The position numbers and the translations under genes are program-made. This document shows positions 32,770-43,874 of a stretch of 64,000 nucleotides of DNA, piece after piece. The stretch is from Rhinopithecus roxellana. Its lineage: Eukaryota; Chordata; Mammalia; Primates; Cercopithecidae. The stretch covers positions 21,010,620 through 21,074,619 of the forward strand of contig NC_044568.1 in assembly GCF_007565055.1 (NCBI RefSeq). The letters run 5' to 3'. Position 1 is the stretch's first letter. The number at the start of each line of letters is the position of its first letter. The notes below the pieces were generated by a model. The model searched no databases and was not told the DNA's origin. It was given only the letters and a program-made list of their open reading frames with translations.

Positions 32770-32785
32770 TTAAAAAAATAATTGG

Positions 32786-32962
32786 AGGCTGGACGTGGTG
32801 GTTCACATGTGTAATCCTAGCACTTTGGGAAGCTGAGGTGGGAGGATCACTTGAGACTAGGAGTTGAAGACTGCACCAGTGCACTCCAGCCTGGGTGATG
32901 GAGCAAGAACCCACCTCTTAAAGGAAAAAAAAAAAAAAGACCAAAAAAAAAAAAAAAAAAAA
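32786..32962 (+). mobile_element. Internally deleted Alu
   Basis: Alu 5' end (aggctggacgtggtggttca) joined after about 90 bases to the 3' end (cactccagcctgggtgatgg). Two A-runs follow (32923-32937 and 32943-32962). Confidence 0.85.
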
Positions 32963-33044
32963 TTGGGAAGAGGAAGTAAAAACCATTGCATGAAGTCCAG
33001 TGTGGGGTAAACCTTTGACCTGTGAGTCCCAGTTTTATCAGTTT

Positions 33045-33326
33045 TTTCTTTTTTCTTTTTTGAGACAGAGTCTCACTTTGTTACCCAGGCTGGAGTGCAG
33101 TGGTGCAGTCATAGCTCACTGCAGCCTTGGCCTCCTGGGCTCAAGGGATTCTCCAACCTCAGCCTCCTGAGTAGTTGGGACTACAGGCACATGCCACCAT
33201 GCCCGGCTAATTTTTGTATTTTTTGTAGAGATGGGGTTTTGCCATGTTGCCCAGGCTACTCTTGAGCCCCTGAGGCCTCAGCCTCCCAAGGTGCTGGGAT
33301 TACAGGCATGGGCCACCATACTTGGC
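33045..33326 (-). mobile_element. AluJ SINE, antisense
   Basis: Antisense Alu, from gagacagagtctcactttgt to gggccaccatacttggcc, with a short right-arm deletion (gagcccctgaggcctcagcc). Confidence 0.93.
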
Positions 33327-34136
33327 CCCCTGTTTCATCTTTTAAAGTATGTTTAAACTTTTTCCTAGCCTTCCCGACTCACGCACCAACCCCAGTTTTG
33401 TCTCGTTCATTTTGGTAAGGGGTGCTTTGTTACTCCCACTTTTTTGCAGAGGAAAGTGAGGCTTGGGAAGGAACATTCTCTAGCTTGTGGTCTTTAGTGG
33501 GTGAGTGGCAGGTGGGCGCTGTGTGTGGAGCCCCGACCTTGCCCTCTCTGCCCAAAGTGGACAGCAGGTGGGCACTATGTGGCCAGTCCCAGCCCTGTCA
33601 GCAGAATTCACAATGATTTTTAATTCTCTCTGCAAAGAAGTGGAAATCCAGGCCTGAGTCACCTGCCAAGGACCACAGTGGGAGTTAAATCTGAACCCAG
33701 AGCAGCACTGGGAGCCATGGGGTTTGTGGTGTGAGGCCAAGGTTACCAGCTCAGGACTCATGATTTTAGCCTATGAATTTCTGTGGAGTCCGTTAATAAG
33801 CAAATGGATCTATTTAAGTGAAAACGCTTAGAGGCAGGGAATTTAATTACTCCATGACTTTTTCTTTTCTTTTTTATTGCTGAAATTAATTAAAAAATAA
33901 TTTTGAAATGTATGGCTGACACTTTGCCAGGAACATGCTATGTGTAAAATCATTCCTCTCTACATCACGTATTCATAAACTCATTTTCATGAATTCATGT
34001 GTTCAGACTGGTCACCTTTTTCCACAGATCTTTTGGAGCCCACCTTCAGGGATTTTTTTTTTTCTCAAACAAATTAAGATTTTTAACTTTTCCTTGAGGG
34101 AATAAAATCCTGATTGACACACACAGACTCACATTA
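33327..34136. other. Stretch with faint MIR-like parts
   Basis: 33425-33480 and 33640-33710 (aagtcacctgccaaggacca-like) are weakly MIR-like in the sense direction. The remainder is AT-rich and unrecognised. Confidence 0.35.
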
Positions 34137-34140
34137 TCTG

Positions 34141-34183
<43 letters not shown>
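34137..34183. repeat. (TCTA)n microsatellite
   Basis: Eleven to twelve perfect TCTA units, followed by a purine/pyrimidine-alternating TATATG-rich segment to about 34240. Confidence 0.98.
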
Positions 34184-34268
34184 GGTATATATTTATGAAT
34201 GTGCATATATATATGCATGTATGTACTCTGTATGGATGAGTATGTATATTCAAATTATCTTGATACAG

Positions 34269-34559
34269 TTTTTTTTTTTTTTTTTTGAGCTCTCACTCTG
34301 TCGCCCAGGCTAGAGTGCACTGGCACGAACTCGGCTCATTGGAACCCCCGCCTCCCAGGTTCAAGCGATTCTCCTGCCTCAGCGTCCCACGTAGCTGGGA
34401 TTACAGGCACATGCCACCACGCCTGGCTGATTTTTATATGGTAGAGATGGGGTTTCACCGTATTGTCCAGGCTGGTCTCAAACTCCTGACCTCAGGTGAT
34501 CTGCCCACCTTGGCCTCCCAAAGGGCTGGGGTTATAGGTATGAGCCACCTTGCCTGACC
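34269..34559 (-). mobile_element. AluS SINE, antisense
   Basis: Antisense Alu with a 17-base T-run and small deletions (ttttttgagctctcactctg). Confidence 0.94.
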
Positions 34560-34679
34560 GCTCTGAAAACTTTTTTCTACCTACTACCTAAAGTATACAT
34601 ACTCATTAAAGAAACACATTTCCATCTTTTCAATAGGCAACCCTATTAAATGTGATGTCTTTCTTTCTTGTGAGTATCT

Positions 34680-35012
34680 GTTTTTCGATGCCTCAGTATG
34701 CATAGTTACAATTTTATAGTTTGCTTCTTTTGCTTGAAATTATAAGCATTTCCCTAAGTATTACACAATCTTTAAATTATTTTTGGTGGCTGCCTGATAG
34801 TTCATCAATTGGATACTTAGGTGAATTAATCACATTCCTATTATTGAAACTCGAGCTGCTTCTAAGTTTTCAATATTACCAATAGCATACAGCCATAAAT
34901 AGCACAGTATAACATATTTTCTCCCTGCATTTAGTTTTATCTTCCTAGGAGTAGATTCCCCAAAGTGGGATTTCTGAATCAAAGAATGTGAATATTTCCT
35001 TACATTTTTTAA
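34680..35012 (-). mobile_element. Old L1M fragment, antisense
   Basis: Resembles antisense L1M 3' sequence: tggtggctgcctgatagttc, aattaatcacattcctatta, accaatagcatacagccata and ctaggagtagattccccaaa. Confidence 0.6.
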
Positions 35013-35019
35013 TTTTTAT

Positions 35020-35169
35020 TTTTTTGAGACAGGGTTTTGCTCTGTGTCCCAGGCTGGAGTGCAGTGGAAATCACAGCTGCCTGCAGCCTTGACCTCCTAG
35101 CCTCCAGTGATCCTCCTGCCTCAGTCTCCCAAAGTACTAGGATTACAGGCGTGAGGCACCATGCCTGGC
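35020..35169 (-). mobile_element. Alu monomer, antisense
   Basis: Single-arm Alu-related element (gagacagggttttgctctgt to ggcaccatgcctggc). Flanks aaagaatgtgaatattt and caaagtatgaatatttt are an imperfect target duplication inside L1M. Confidence 0.85.
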
Positions 35170-35239
35170 AAAGTATGAATATTTTGGAGGCTCAAAAATG
35201 ACAAGAATAGAAAAAAGAAAAAAAAAATGACAAGAATAA

Positions 35240-35445
35240 AAATCATGACAGGAATTGATGTTTATTGGCATCACTGTCAATGGACGGGCCCTGCACTCTG
35301 TCTTTTTATCAGCATGAGCTCGCTGACCTTTCACAAAACCGCTCTGAGGAAGGTCCTGTGCTCCCTGAGCTCAGTGAGACCCTGCATCTGGGGAGGCTGA
35401 GCCAGACCTGAATCCACAGGCTTCACCACTGCCACTGGGCCTCCC
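35240..35445 (+). mobile_element. MIR SINE, diverged
   Basis: Sense MIR-like order: gatgtttattggcatcactg, tcagcatgagctcgctgacc, acaaaaccgctctgaggaag and gacctgaatccacaggcttc. Confidence 0.55.
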
Positions 35446-35512
35446 GCTTGTTTACAACTTGGCCCATGTCTACACATCACCAGCTTTGCATTTTATTTTT
35501 TAATTAATTTTC

Positions 35513-35798
35513 TTTTTTTCTGAGACAGGGTCTCACTCTGTTACTCAGGTTGGAGAGCAGTGGCATGATCCCAGCTCACTGCAACCTCCGCCTTCTAGGC
35601 TCAAGCAATCCTCCTGCCATAACCTCATGATTAGCTGGAGCTGCAGGTATGTGCCACCATGCCCGCCTAATTTTTTTTTTTAAGAGATGGGGTCTCACTA
35701 TGTTGCCGAGGCTGGTCTCAAACTTCTGGCCTCAAGCAATCCTCCTGCCTTGGCCTTCCAAAGTGTTGGGATTACAGACATGAGCCACCGTGCCGGGC
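35513..35798 (-). mobile_element. AluJ SINE, antisense
   Basis: Antisense AluJ. Target duplication ctttgcattttat at about 35484-35496 and 35803-35815. Confidence 0.94.
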
Positions 35799-35934
35799 CT
35801 GGCTTTGCATTTTATGGAACAATCGAGGGTTGCAATGAGGAGCTGTGTTGCTTCAGTCACAAGGAGGGTCCTTCCCAGGAGTCGCTGCAGTAACAAAACG
35901 AGGCACCTGCTCAGCTGGGCTGGGCCCCTCAGGT

Positions 35935-36020
35935 GGGTCCTTCTTCTGAGCCGAGACTGGGGTGTCTGTGCATCTCAGGGGTCCTTCTTCCGAGCCGAGG
36001 TTGGGGTGTCTGTGTGTCTC
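35935..36020. repeat. 43-bp tandem duplication
   Basis: Copies 35935-35977 and 35978-36020, each starting gggtccttcttc and containing gagccgag. Only a few differences separate them. Confidence 0.93.
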
Positions 36021-36138
36021 GGGGCTGCCATTGCAAAGCGCCATACATCTGGAGGCTTAGAACAAGAGCAATTTATTGTCTCACAGTTCTGGTGATGAGA
36101 AGTCCAGAGTGGAGGTGTCAGTGGTCTGGTTCCTGGTT
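36020..36138 (-). mobile_element. MaLR-like LTR fragment, antisense
   Basis: Antisense LTR start: ggctgccattgcaaagcgcc, gcaatttattgtctcacagt, tctggtgatgagaagtccag. This is the common CTGCCATAACAAAATACCA-type LTR, exact family not assigned. Confidence 0.65.
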
Positions 36139-36744
36139 GTTATGGCTCCTTTAACAATGCGGGTACCTCTTAGGTTGTTCCCTGCGCAGCTTCGGAGTGG
36201 TGGCTCTGGTGAGACGCAGTGGCTGCAGCTGTGATCTGGCTCCACACGCACAGAAATGCATCCGTCCTCCTTCCTCTCTGGTGCCTCCTCCATCCCTTCC
36301 TCTCTCTGGAGCTTCTCAGGCATAAATGCATCAACCAGACAAGCAAGGGTCAGAGACAGGAACATGGAAAAGCAAAGAAGGAAAAGCTGGCCCTCCCTGC
36401 CTACCTGCCCGAGGGAGAAGGTGCCGCCCTGTGGTTTTGTGGTGCGGGGAGGGGTTGTGAGAACACCAGCCTAGCGTGGGGCTCAGTGAGGAAGGATGTA
36501 CCAGGAGGAGCAGGTAACCTCTCACCTTCAAGACCCCCCAAATCCAGCTCCAGGAGGACCCCTGTGTTGCCCTGTAAAATGTTGAACTGACCTCCTCTGA
36601 GACTCCACCCACTCAGCACATAATTTTGGAGGCCCACTTGGTGCCAGGGCCATGGTCCCGGGCAGTGACCACAGCAGCCCCCAGCCTTGTTCCCATGCAC
36701 CCCCGCTCCTCAGCCAACAACCCCCATGCATGGATTCATGTCCT
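36139..36744. other. Single-copy stretch between two LTR fragments
   Basis: No protease, polymerase or gag-like reading is visible. Frames on both strands are open but short and unrelated to retroviral proteins. Confidence 0.4.
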
Positions 36745-37137
36745 GTGGTGGCAGAAACAGGGGGCTTCTAATAACACGAATCAATTCTTTCACGGTTCAG
36801 AAAGCCAGAAGTCACATTTCAAGGTGCCGCATGCCCTCTGAAACCTGTGGGGAAAATCTGATCTGTGCCCTTTTCTCGGCTTCTTGTGTGGCCAGCAGTC
36901 CTTGGCGTTCCTCGGATGGTGGCTGCGTCACTCCAGTCCTGGCTCCGTCTCCATGCGGCCTCTTCCCCATGTGTCTGTGTCCTCTCTTCTTACAAAGACA
37001 GCAGTCGTTGGATGAGGGCCCACCCACCTCCAGTATGATCTTGTCTTCACTTGATCACATCTGCAAAGACCCTCTTCCAAATAAGGTCACATCACAGGTA
37101 CCAGCGGTTTCGGACTTGGGTATATCTCTGGGGACAT
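36745..37137 (-). mobile_element. MaLR-like LTR, antisense, longer copy
   Basis: Second copy in the same orientation: cggttcagaaagccagaagt, cttacaaagacagcagtcgt, gatcacatctgcaaagaccc, ttccaaataaggtcacatca, and tctctggggacatgatga near the end. Confidence 0.75.
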
Positions 37138-38035
37138 GATGAAGCCCACCAATGGAGAAAATAAAGCAGGGAGAGGCAGTGCCAGGGTTGAAGGGGGAGC
37201 GTGATTTTGGAACCAGGGCTGCTCCAAGCATCTGCACGGTGTGGCTGAGGTGCCAACATCCCCATGTCCATGGCCTTAAGGTCCAGGACAAGAGTGACCC
37301 ACCTGCTTCTGACCCAATGAGTACTGCTGTCCGTCTCCACCTCTTTTCATTTTATTCTTTCCCTTTGAAGCTGAGATGAAAGTCCCCGAGGGTGTCACTT
37401 GGGCACCAAGACGGGGCACTTCCCATTTTCTTGCCTCTTCTCTGCACCCCGACGCTTGCCTGGCTTTGTAGGGCAGGGCTCTTTTCAGCCTGGGCTTCAG
37501 GTGAGAAGTTGACACATTCCCACCAAACTGCCTCATAAAAGCTGGAACTAGATTGAGCAAAGGATTCCATCTCCTGTCCTCCGCCAGCGGCAGTGTGTAC
37601 CCCGCTTTCATTCCTGGCCAAGTACTCCAGGGAGGTAGCACTGCAAGCCATGTTTCTGAATAAATGTTTGCACTGTGTAATTTTCCTTTGGTGTAAAGCA
37701 TTCCGTGCACACAGGAAGAAAGGTAGAAATAAGCCAGTCTGGCTGCGTAAAGACAGTGAATCTACAAGACTGAGGAAGGAGGAAAGAGATGGATACTGAA
37801 GGAGGGAGGTTCACTGTGGCTGCTTTGGACGCCCCTTGGGGTTCCTTGTTTTTGCCCTGGAGCCGTGAAACAGGCACCCCATGATGTATTTCAGGAGGAT
37901 GGAGAGAGGGACACATGTGTCCAGTTTCCCCCGTGCCTATTTGTTGCAAATGTTTCAGATAATTTTTTCACTTGTTAATGCTCCTATTGTTTGAGATCAT
38001 GAACTAGGTCTCGGATTTTCTTTTCTTTTCTTTGT
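37138..38035. other. Single-copy stretch
   Basis: About 0.9 kb with no named element. Minus frames at 37276-37710 and 37608-37949 lack any family signature. Confidence 0.45.
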
Positions 38036-38463
38036 GTTAATAGACTGTTTACTAGAACAGTTTGCAATTTATAGAAAATGAAGCCCTCAGTAAAGTTCCC
38101 CCCCGCCAGCCTCCTGTATTGTTACCATCTTGCCTTGGTGTGGTACATGTGTGACAGGTGATGAGCCAGCTTTGACACATTGTTATTGAATGAACTGCAT
38201 AGTTTACACGAGGCTTCCCTCTGTGTTGAACATGCTGTGGGTTTGGACACATGTGTCCTGACACGTCTCCAGCATCGTAGTATCCACAGAGGAGTTTCAC
38301 GGCTCTAAACATCCTCTGTGCTCTGCCTGTTCATCCCTCCTCCTGTTCCCTTTCACCCTGCCAACCCCGATCGTTTTACTGTCTCCACAGATTTGCCTTT
38401 TCCGTAATGTCCTAGAGCTGGGAATCATATAGCATGCAGCCTTTTCAGGCTGGCTTCTTTCTT

Positions 38464-38769
38464 TTTTTTTGTTTTGTTTGTTTTTTGAGACGGAGTCTCA
38501 CTCTATTGCCCAGGCTGGAGTGCAGTGGTACAATCTTGGCTCACTGCAACCTGCGCCTTCCCAGGTTCAAGCAATTCTCCTGCCTCAGCTTCCCGAGTAG
38601 CTGGGATTACAGGTGCCCACCACCACGCCTGGCTAATTTTTGTATTTTTAGTAGAGATGGGGTTTCACTATGTCGGCTAGGCTGGTCTTGAATTCCTGAC
38701 CTCAAGTGATCTGCCCACCTTGGCCTCCCAAAGTATTGAGATTACAGGCATGAGCCACTGCACCCGGCC
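38464..38769 (-). mobile_element. AluS SINE inserted in L1M
   Basis: Antisense Alu with a perfect 17-bp target duplication aggctggcttctttctt at 38447-38463 and 38770-38786. Confidence 0.96.
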
Positions 38770-39142
38770 AGGCTGGCTTCTTTCTTATGCATTTTTATGC
38801 ATTTAAGTTTCTTCCGTGTCTCTTGAAAAAGCGTTTTATGGAAGTAAAACATGCATGCAGATATGTGCACCAATCATACTTGTCAGTGCACCAAATTTTC
38901 ACAGCATGAATCCACCTGTGTAATCAGTCCCAGACTCAGTGGCAGTCAGTGGCCAGCCCTGGGAAGGCCCCATATGCACTCTCAGTCACCCCCCGTTTCT
39001 TCTCACTAGAGGTGTCCACTCTGGTGGCCACCATGGTTTTTCCTGTTTGTGCATCTTTCTGTGGCTGGCTTCTTTCACTCACCATCATATCTGTGAGATT
39101 CATCAGTGCCACTGGGCATGGTTGTAGGTGGCTCCTTTCCTT

Positions 39143-39440
39143 TCTTTTTTTTTTTTTTTGAGATGGAATCTAAGTCTGTTGCCCAGGCTGGAGTGCAGTG
39201 GCGTGATCTCTGCTCACTGCAAGCTCTGCCTCCCGGGTTCACACCATTCTCCTGCCTCGGCCTCCCGAGTAGCTGGGACTACAGGTACCCGCCACCATGC
39301 CCGGCTAGTTTTTTGTGTTTTTTAGTAGAGACGGGGTTTCACTGTGTTAGCCAGGATGGTCTTGATCTCCTGACCTCATGATCCGCCCGTCTCGGCCTCC
39401 CAAAGTGCTGGGATGACAGGCGTGAGCCGCCGCGCCTGGC
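39143..39440 (-). mobile_element. AluY SINE inserted in L1M
   Basis: Antisense AluY with cggctagttttttgtg and ccgcccgtctcgg, partly monkey-lineage. Target duplication ggtggctccttt at about 39128-39139 and 39443-39454. Confidence 0.95.
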
Positions 39441-39715
39441 CTGGTGGCTCCTTTTCACTGCTGTCTACTACTCCATGGCAAGCCTCTCCCTTGACTTTTT
39501 ATCCATTCTATTGCTGCTGCGTATTTGAATAGTATCTAGTTCTGGACTATTATAAATCATGTTAGACCTGACTATGGGGGAGTGCAGATACACAACTACT
39601 TTCGACCCATGAACATGGCAATTCCAGATGGCTCATCTAATACATGTCTTTTGGCGAGCACATGCCCACATTTCTGTTGGGTGAGAGCAGGTTTCAACGA
39701 CACCATTTTGCAGTA

Positions 39716-40011
39716 AGGATATGGTGAGGGGCTGGCTGCCACCATGCAGGCACTCTTCTCTGTGCATCTATGAATGATACACAGTTGGGCATCTCTTGAA
39801 CTCTGAGGGCGACTAAGGGTGGGCTTTGGCTTAAAAATAGTTTTTCATTCTTTATGTCTATTGTCTTGGTTAATCTTTGAGCGTTAGGAGGTATGTGGGT
39901 GGGTTGACTTTGAGTGGGACTTCAATGCATGCCGTGATCAAGTAGGTTCTGGGGAACCCCAGATGTTTGCCCCGATACCCCTCCTCTTGTCCTCAACTTA
40001 TGTTTGGCTGT
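39716..40011. other. Single-copy stretch
   Basis: Nothing recognised. Confidence 0.4.
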
Positions 40012-40424
40012 GGCTGGGTGCGGTGGCTCATGCCTGTAATCCCAGCACTTAGGGAGGCTGAAGTGGGCAAATCACTTGAGGTCAGGAGTTTGAGACCAGT
40101 CTGTCCAACATGATGAAACCCTGTCTCTACTAAAAATACAAAAATTAGCCGGGCATGGTGGCTCACGCCTGTAATCCCAGCACTTTGGGAGGCTGAGGTG
40201 GGCAGATCACTTGAGGTCAGGAGTCTGAGACCAGCTTGGCTAACATGGTAAAACCATTAGCTGGCCGTGGTGGTGTGCACTTGTAGTCCCAGCTACTTGG
40301 GAGGCTGGGATGGGAGAATTGCTTGAACGTGGGAGGTGGAGGCTGCAGTGAGCTGAGATGCATGACCGCACTTCAGCCTGGGTGACAGAGCGAGACCCTG
40401 TCTCAAAAAAAAAACAAAAAAGAA
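40012..40424 (+). mobile_element. Three-armed Alu (left-left-right)
   Basis: Arm 1, 40012-40150, starts ggctgggtgcggtggctcat and ends aaaattagcc. Arm 2, 40151 to about 40257, restarts gggcatggtggctcacgcct and repeats the left arm. Arm 3 runs from attagctggccgtggtggtg to the A-tail at about 40405-40424. A normal Alu has two arms, so an extra left arm was gained by unequal recombination or a second partial insertion. Confidence 0.9.
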
Positions 40425-41897
40425 TATTGGGGGGCCCTGCTTCTCACCTGGTTATTTCATGGTCCAGCTTTGAGGGTCCTGTCACTTGATTTTCAATTTG
40501 ATGAAGAAGCCATCAGGATGGGGAAGGCTTGGATTCCCCTTCACACCCTGTGCCATTCTCTCCAGCAACCCAACTGGAGGCATTGCTGCCTCCCACAAAG
40601 AGATGAGAAAGGGTGTCTTGGCAATAACGTAACTACTGTTGATTGAGCACCTGCCTGGAATGTGCTATATCCATACCTGAATATGAGCACATATTCCAGG
40701 CACCATGCTGAGGATGACTGAGCCAGGTGGTTGGACTCTGCAGCCCACATGCTTAGCTGTACCTTTCACAGGTTCTCAAAGCTCATGAAAGGGCAGCTGG
40801 GACTTTCTCAGATGACATTCTAGCTTCTCATTGGGCAGTTTCTCATAACAGTGGTTGCATTTTCTAATTCTTCTGAAGACCTTAAAATTGTTCTTAGCAT
40901 CTGCTCCCCTCTTCTGAAGATGCAGCCTCTTGGAAATTAGAGGGAAGGTGCAGGCATCCCATGTGGCCTTTGGGTGGGGCCTACCGACTCCTGGGGGGAT
41001 CAGGTTTTTCTCGAGTTTGGGGAATTTCCCCCTCTTTTAGGTTCAGTGTTGAGTGTGATTCCCAAAGACTGCTGTGTGCCTTGAGGGGCCTCCCTCAGGG
41101 TCTTCCTCTTGGCTGGTTCCTGTCCCTCTCAGCTCCTGGAGTCAGCCGTGTGTAGGGGACCTCCGTCTGTTTCACTCTGCACTTGGTTGAGCCCTCTCAG
41201 CCCCATGATCTCAGTCGATTGCATCTTTTCTGCTGAAGTCCATGCAGCTGTAATGATCCCTCCAGCCTCCTGCCCAAGTTCCCTGCCGGCCATGGCACTT
41301 CTGTGTGTTCACACACTCCTGAGTGCTCTTCATCCTTTCACATGAACTCATTGTGTTTGGCTGATGGAAGATAAATAAACACGTCCAAGAACCCCAGGGA
41401 TTTAAAATTGGCCAGATTATTAAGGGCTCAATCTCATAATATTTTTGGCATAAGTATACACTTAAAATTAAATTTGGTTGAGTATCCCACTGGTAAAATC
41501 TGGACTTCTCCATTGCATTAAGTATAATCTAACTGGATATGTTAAGTATCCTTTAAGTGAGTATTTAGTGAAATGTGCTGATATCATGCTGGCAGGGGCA
41601 GGAATGAACTAGAGCTGGGTCTTGCTGTCGAGTTGCTCACAGGCTGATGAGTGAATTCCATCCGTGGGGTACTCACTATGTGCAGATCCTCATGCTGAGA
41701 CCCCCCCGTGTTAGTGCCAAGCTCAGTCCCATTATTTTCTAATATTTCAGAAATATTAGTGAAGAAAGTGAGCCTTTTTGTTTTGGCATTGATGGTAAAA
41801 ACCATTTCTTCCAAATCATTTTCTGCCAACAATTGCTTTTTCTTTCTTTTGGGCTGTGTTGTTAGGATACATCTCTCCAAATGGGGTTATATGGCCA
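40425..41897. other. Long single-copy stretch with one weak MIR and a hairpin
   Basis: 40630-40665 (ctactgttgattgagcacct) is weakly MIR-like. Arms gcctggaatgtgct (40653-40666) and agcacatattccaggc (40686-40701) can pair with a 2-nt bulge. No exon recognised. Confidence 0.45.
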
Positions 41898-41911
41898 TGG
41901 CAACATCTTTT

Positions 41912-42197
41912 TTTTTGAGATGCAGTCTCACTTTCTCGCCCAGGCTGGAGTGTGGTGGTGCAGTCTTGGCTCACTGCCAGCTCTGCCTCTCAGATTCACG
42001 CCATTCTCCTGTCTCAGCCTCCCGAGTAGCTGGGACTAAAGGCACCTGCCACCACGCCCGGCTAATTTTTTGTATTTCTTAGTAGAGACGGGGTTTCGCC
42101 GTGTTAGCCAGGATGGTCTCGATCTCCTGACCTTGTGATCCACCTGCCTCAGGCTCCCAAAATGCTAGGATTACAGGCATGAGCCACCGTGCCCAGC
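41912..42197 (-). mobile_element. AluY SINE, antisense
   Basis: Antisense AluY. Target duplication tggcaacatctttt at 41898-41911 and 42198-42211. Confidence 0.95.
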
Positions 42198-42219
42198 TGG
42201 CAACATCTTTTTAAAAAAT

Positions 42220-42881
42220 ATTTACAATTGTTTTACAAATGTCATAAATATTTTTAAAAACTTTTTAAACACGTTTAGGTTTAAGGTACACGTGTAGCTT
42301 CATTATATATGCAAGTTGCATGTCGTGGGTTTGGTGTAAAGATTATTTTGCTTCCCAGGTAATAAGCATAATATCTGATAGGTAGTTTTTGGATCCTCTC
42401 CCTCCTCTCACCTCTACCCTCACATAGGCCCCAGTATCTATTTGATCCCTTCTTTTTGTCCATACATACTCAATATTTATCTCCTACTTATAAGTGAGAC
42501 ATGTGGTATCTGATTGTCTGTTCCTGTGTTAGTTTGCTGAGGATACTGGCCTCCAGCTCTGTCCATGTTGCCGCAAAGGACATGATCTTGTTCTTTTTTG
42601 TGGCTGCACAGTAGTCCATGGTGTATATACACCACATTTTCTTATCCAGTCTACTGCTGATGGACACTTATATTGATTCCATGACTCTGCCGTTGTGAAC
42701 AATGCTGTAATGGAGACGTGTGCGTAAGTCTTTCCTATAGAATGATTTAAACTCCTTCGGGTATATACCCCATTATGGGGTTGCTGGGTTTGAAGTTCTT
42801 TGAGAAATTGCCTCCCTTCTTTCCACAGTGGTGGAACTAAGTTACATCCCCACCAGCAGTGTGTGGGCATTCCCTTTTCTC
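42220..42881 (-). mobile_element. L1 3' end (L1P/L1MA type), antisense
   Basis: Antisense ORF2 C-terminus and 3' UTR: ggccccagtatctatttgat, cacttataagtgagaca-like, caaaggacatgatcttgttc, ggtgtatatacaccacattt and ggtatataccccattatggg. The minus frame shows NQYKCPSAVDWIRK, a decayed form of the ORF2 end. Truncated at 42881. Confidence 0.92.
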
Positions 42882-42955
42882 CCGACCTCAAGAGATCCAC
42901 CCGCCTTGGCCTCCCAGAGTGCTGGGATTACAGGCATGAGCCACCGTGCCCAGCC
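42882..42955 (-). mobile_element. Alu 5'-end fragment, antisense
   Basis: Only the first ~74 bases of an Alu, antisense: gacctcaagagatccacccg to caccgtgcccagcc. It joins abruptly to the truncated L1, which suggests a deletion or recombination junction. Confidence 0.9.
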
Positions 42956-43535
42956 GACGGATTCCTGTGTAACAGAGTTGCTGGTGCACCCCGGCCAGCT
43001 GAACTAGAAGGTCACTGATTTGTCTGCAGTGACTCAACTTCTGTTGCTCACCAAGCCTCCACTCCCCTTCTCTCAGGGACAGTCTCTGGCATGTTGTCTA
43101 AAGCTTCCTGGTTTCTCTCTTGAGTTTTGCCTTGCCATTGTTCATCTGTGGAGTTACCAGTGGGATGGCGGGTGACTGTCGTAAATGATGTATTCACTTA
43201 CTGAAATTTGGTTGTGTCTGCCGGGTGCTTGGTTCAGTGGTGGGGCAGGCAATATAGGGTGAGTGCCATCAGTGTGGCTCCTTACTCCGAGTGCCCAATC
43301 TCGTGGATGAATCTCGGCAAAGCCTCAGTCGCTCCATTTGCAGAAAGGGCATGGGGTTATTTCCTGGCCTCTCTCCCAGACGAAACCTCTGAAAACACAC
43401 TGGAAGCCCAATCATTTCAGCCTCCTCATTACCAAAATCATTTTGGGTGTGTTACGAGTTACAAATAGTGCAACCCAAATTAAGTGGCAAGAAATGTATT
43501 GGGATAGATGAAATTGTGGGAGGGATTTTGTTTTT
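42956..43535. other. Single-copy stretch with a possible L2 trace
   Basis: 43185-43265 (tgtattcacttactgaaatt, gccgggtgcttgg) is faintly antisense L2-like. The rest is unrecognised. Confidence 0.35.
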
Positions 43536-43855
43536 CACTTTTGCTTTTGAAATGACAACAGCTTCATAGGAAATTATAAAAATAGCACATAGGGTCTCCT
43601 GAGCTCTCCCCGCAGCTCTCCCCAACCGGGGTGTCTTATGTAACTGCCGCAAAATAGCAGCCCCAGGAAATTGACATTGGGACAATACTAGACTCCAGAC
43701 CTTGTTTAGATTCCACTGGTTTTTACATGCGTGTGTGTGTGTGTGTGTTTCTGTGCTTGTGGTCTGTTGTATAGATCTGTGTAACCACTACCACCATCAG
43801 GATACAAGATAATTTAATCACCAGAAAGGAGCTCGCTGGCACTACATGGGGGAGA
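43536..43855 (-). mobile_element. Old L1M fragment, antisense
   Basis: ttttgaaatgacaacagctt, caggaaattgacattgggac, tccactggtttttacatgcg, gtaaccactaccaccatcag. A short (TG)n run lies at about 43727-43748. Confidence 0.78.
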
Positions 43856-43874
43856 TTAAAAAAACTGACAAATA

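Larger units (their letters stand above)
38036..39715 (-). mobile_element. Old L1M 3' region, antisense, with two Alus
   Basis: Long antisense L1M series: acatgctgtgggtttggaca, tcctctgtgctctgcctgtt, tcatatagcatgcagccttt, tttctgtggctggcttcttt, catatctgtgagattcatca, tttttatccattctattgct and cacatttctgttgggtgaga. The 38040-38840 and 38840-39715 parts may be two L1M copies side by side. Confidence 0.8.

Noticed and set aside
42281..42900. Minus frames in an apparently protein-like region
   Set aside because: They are the decayed end of L1 ORF2 with stops and frameshifts, not a host gene.
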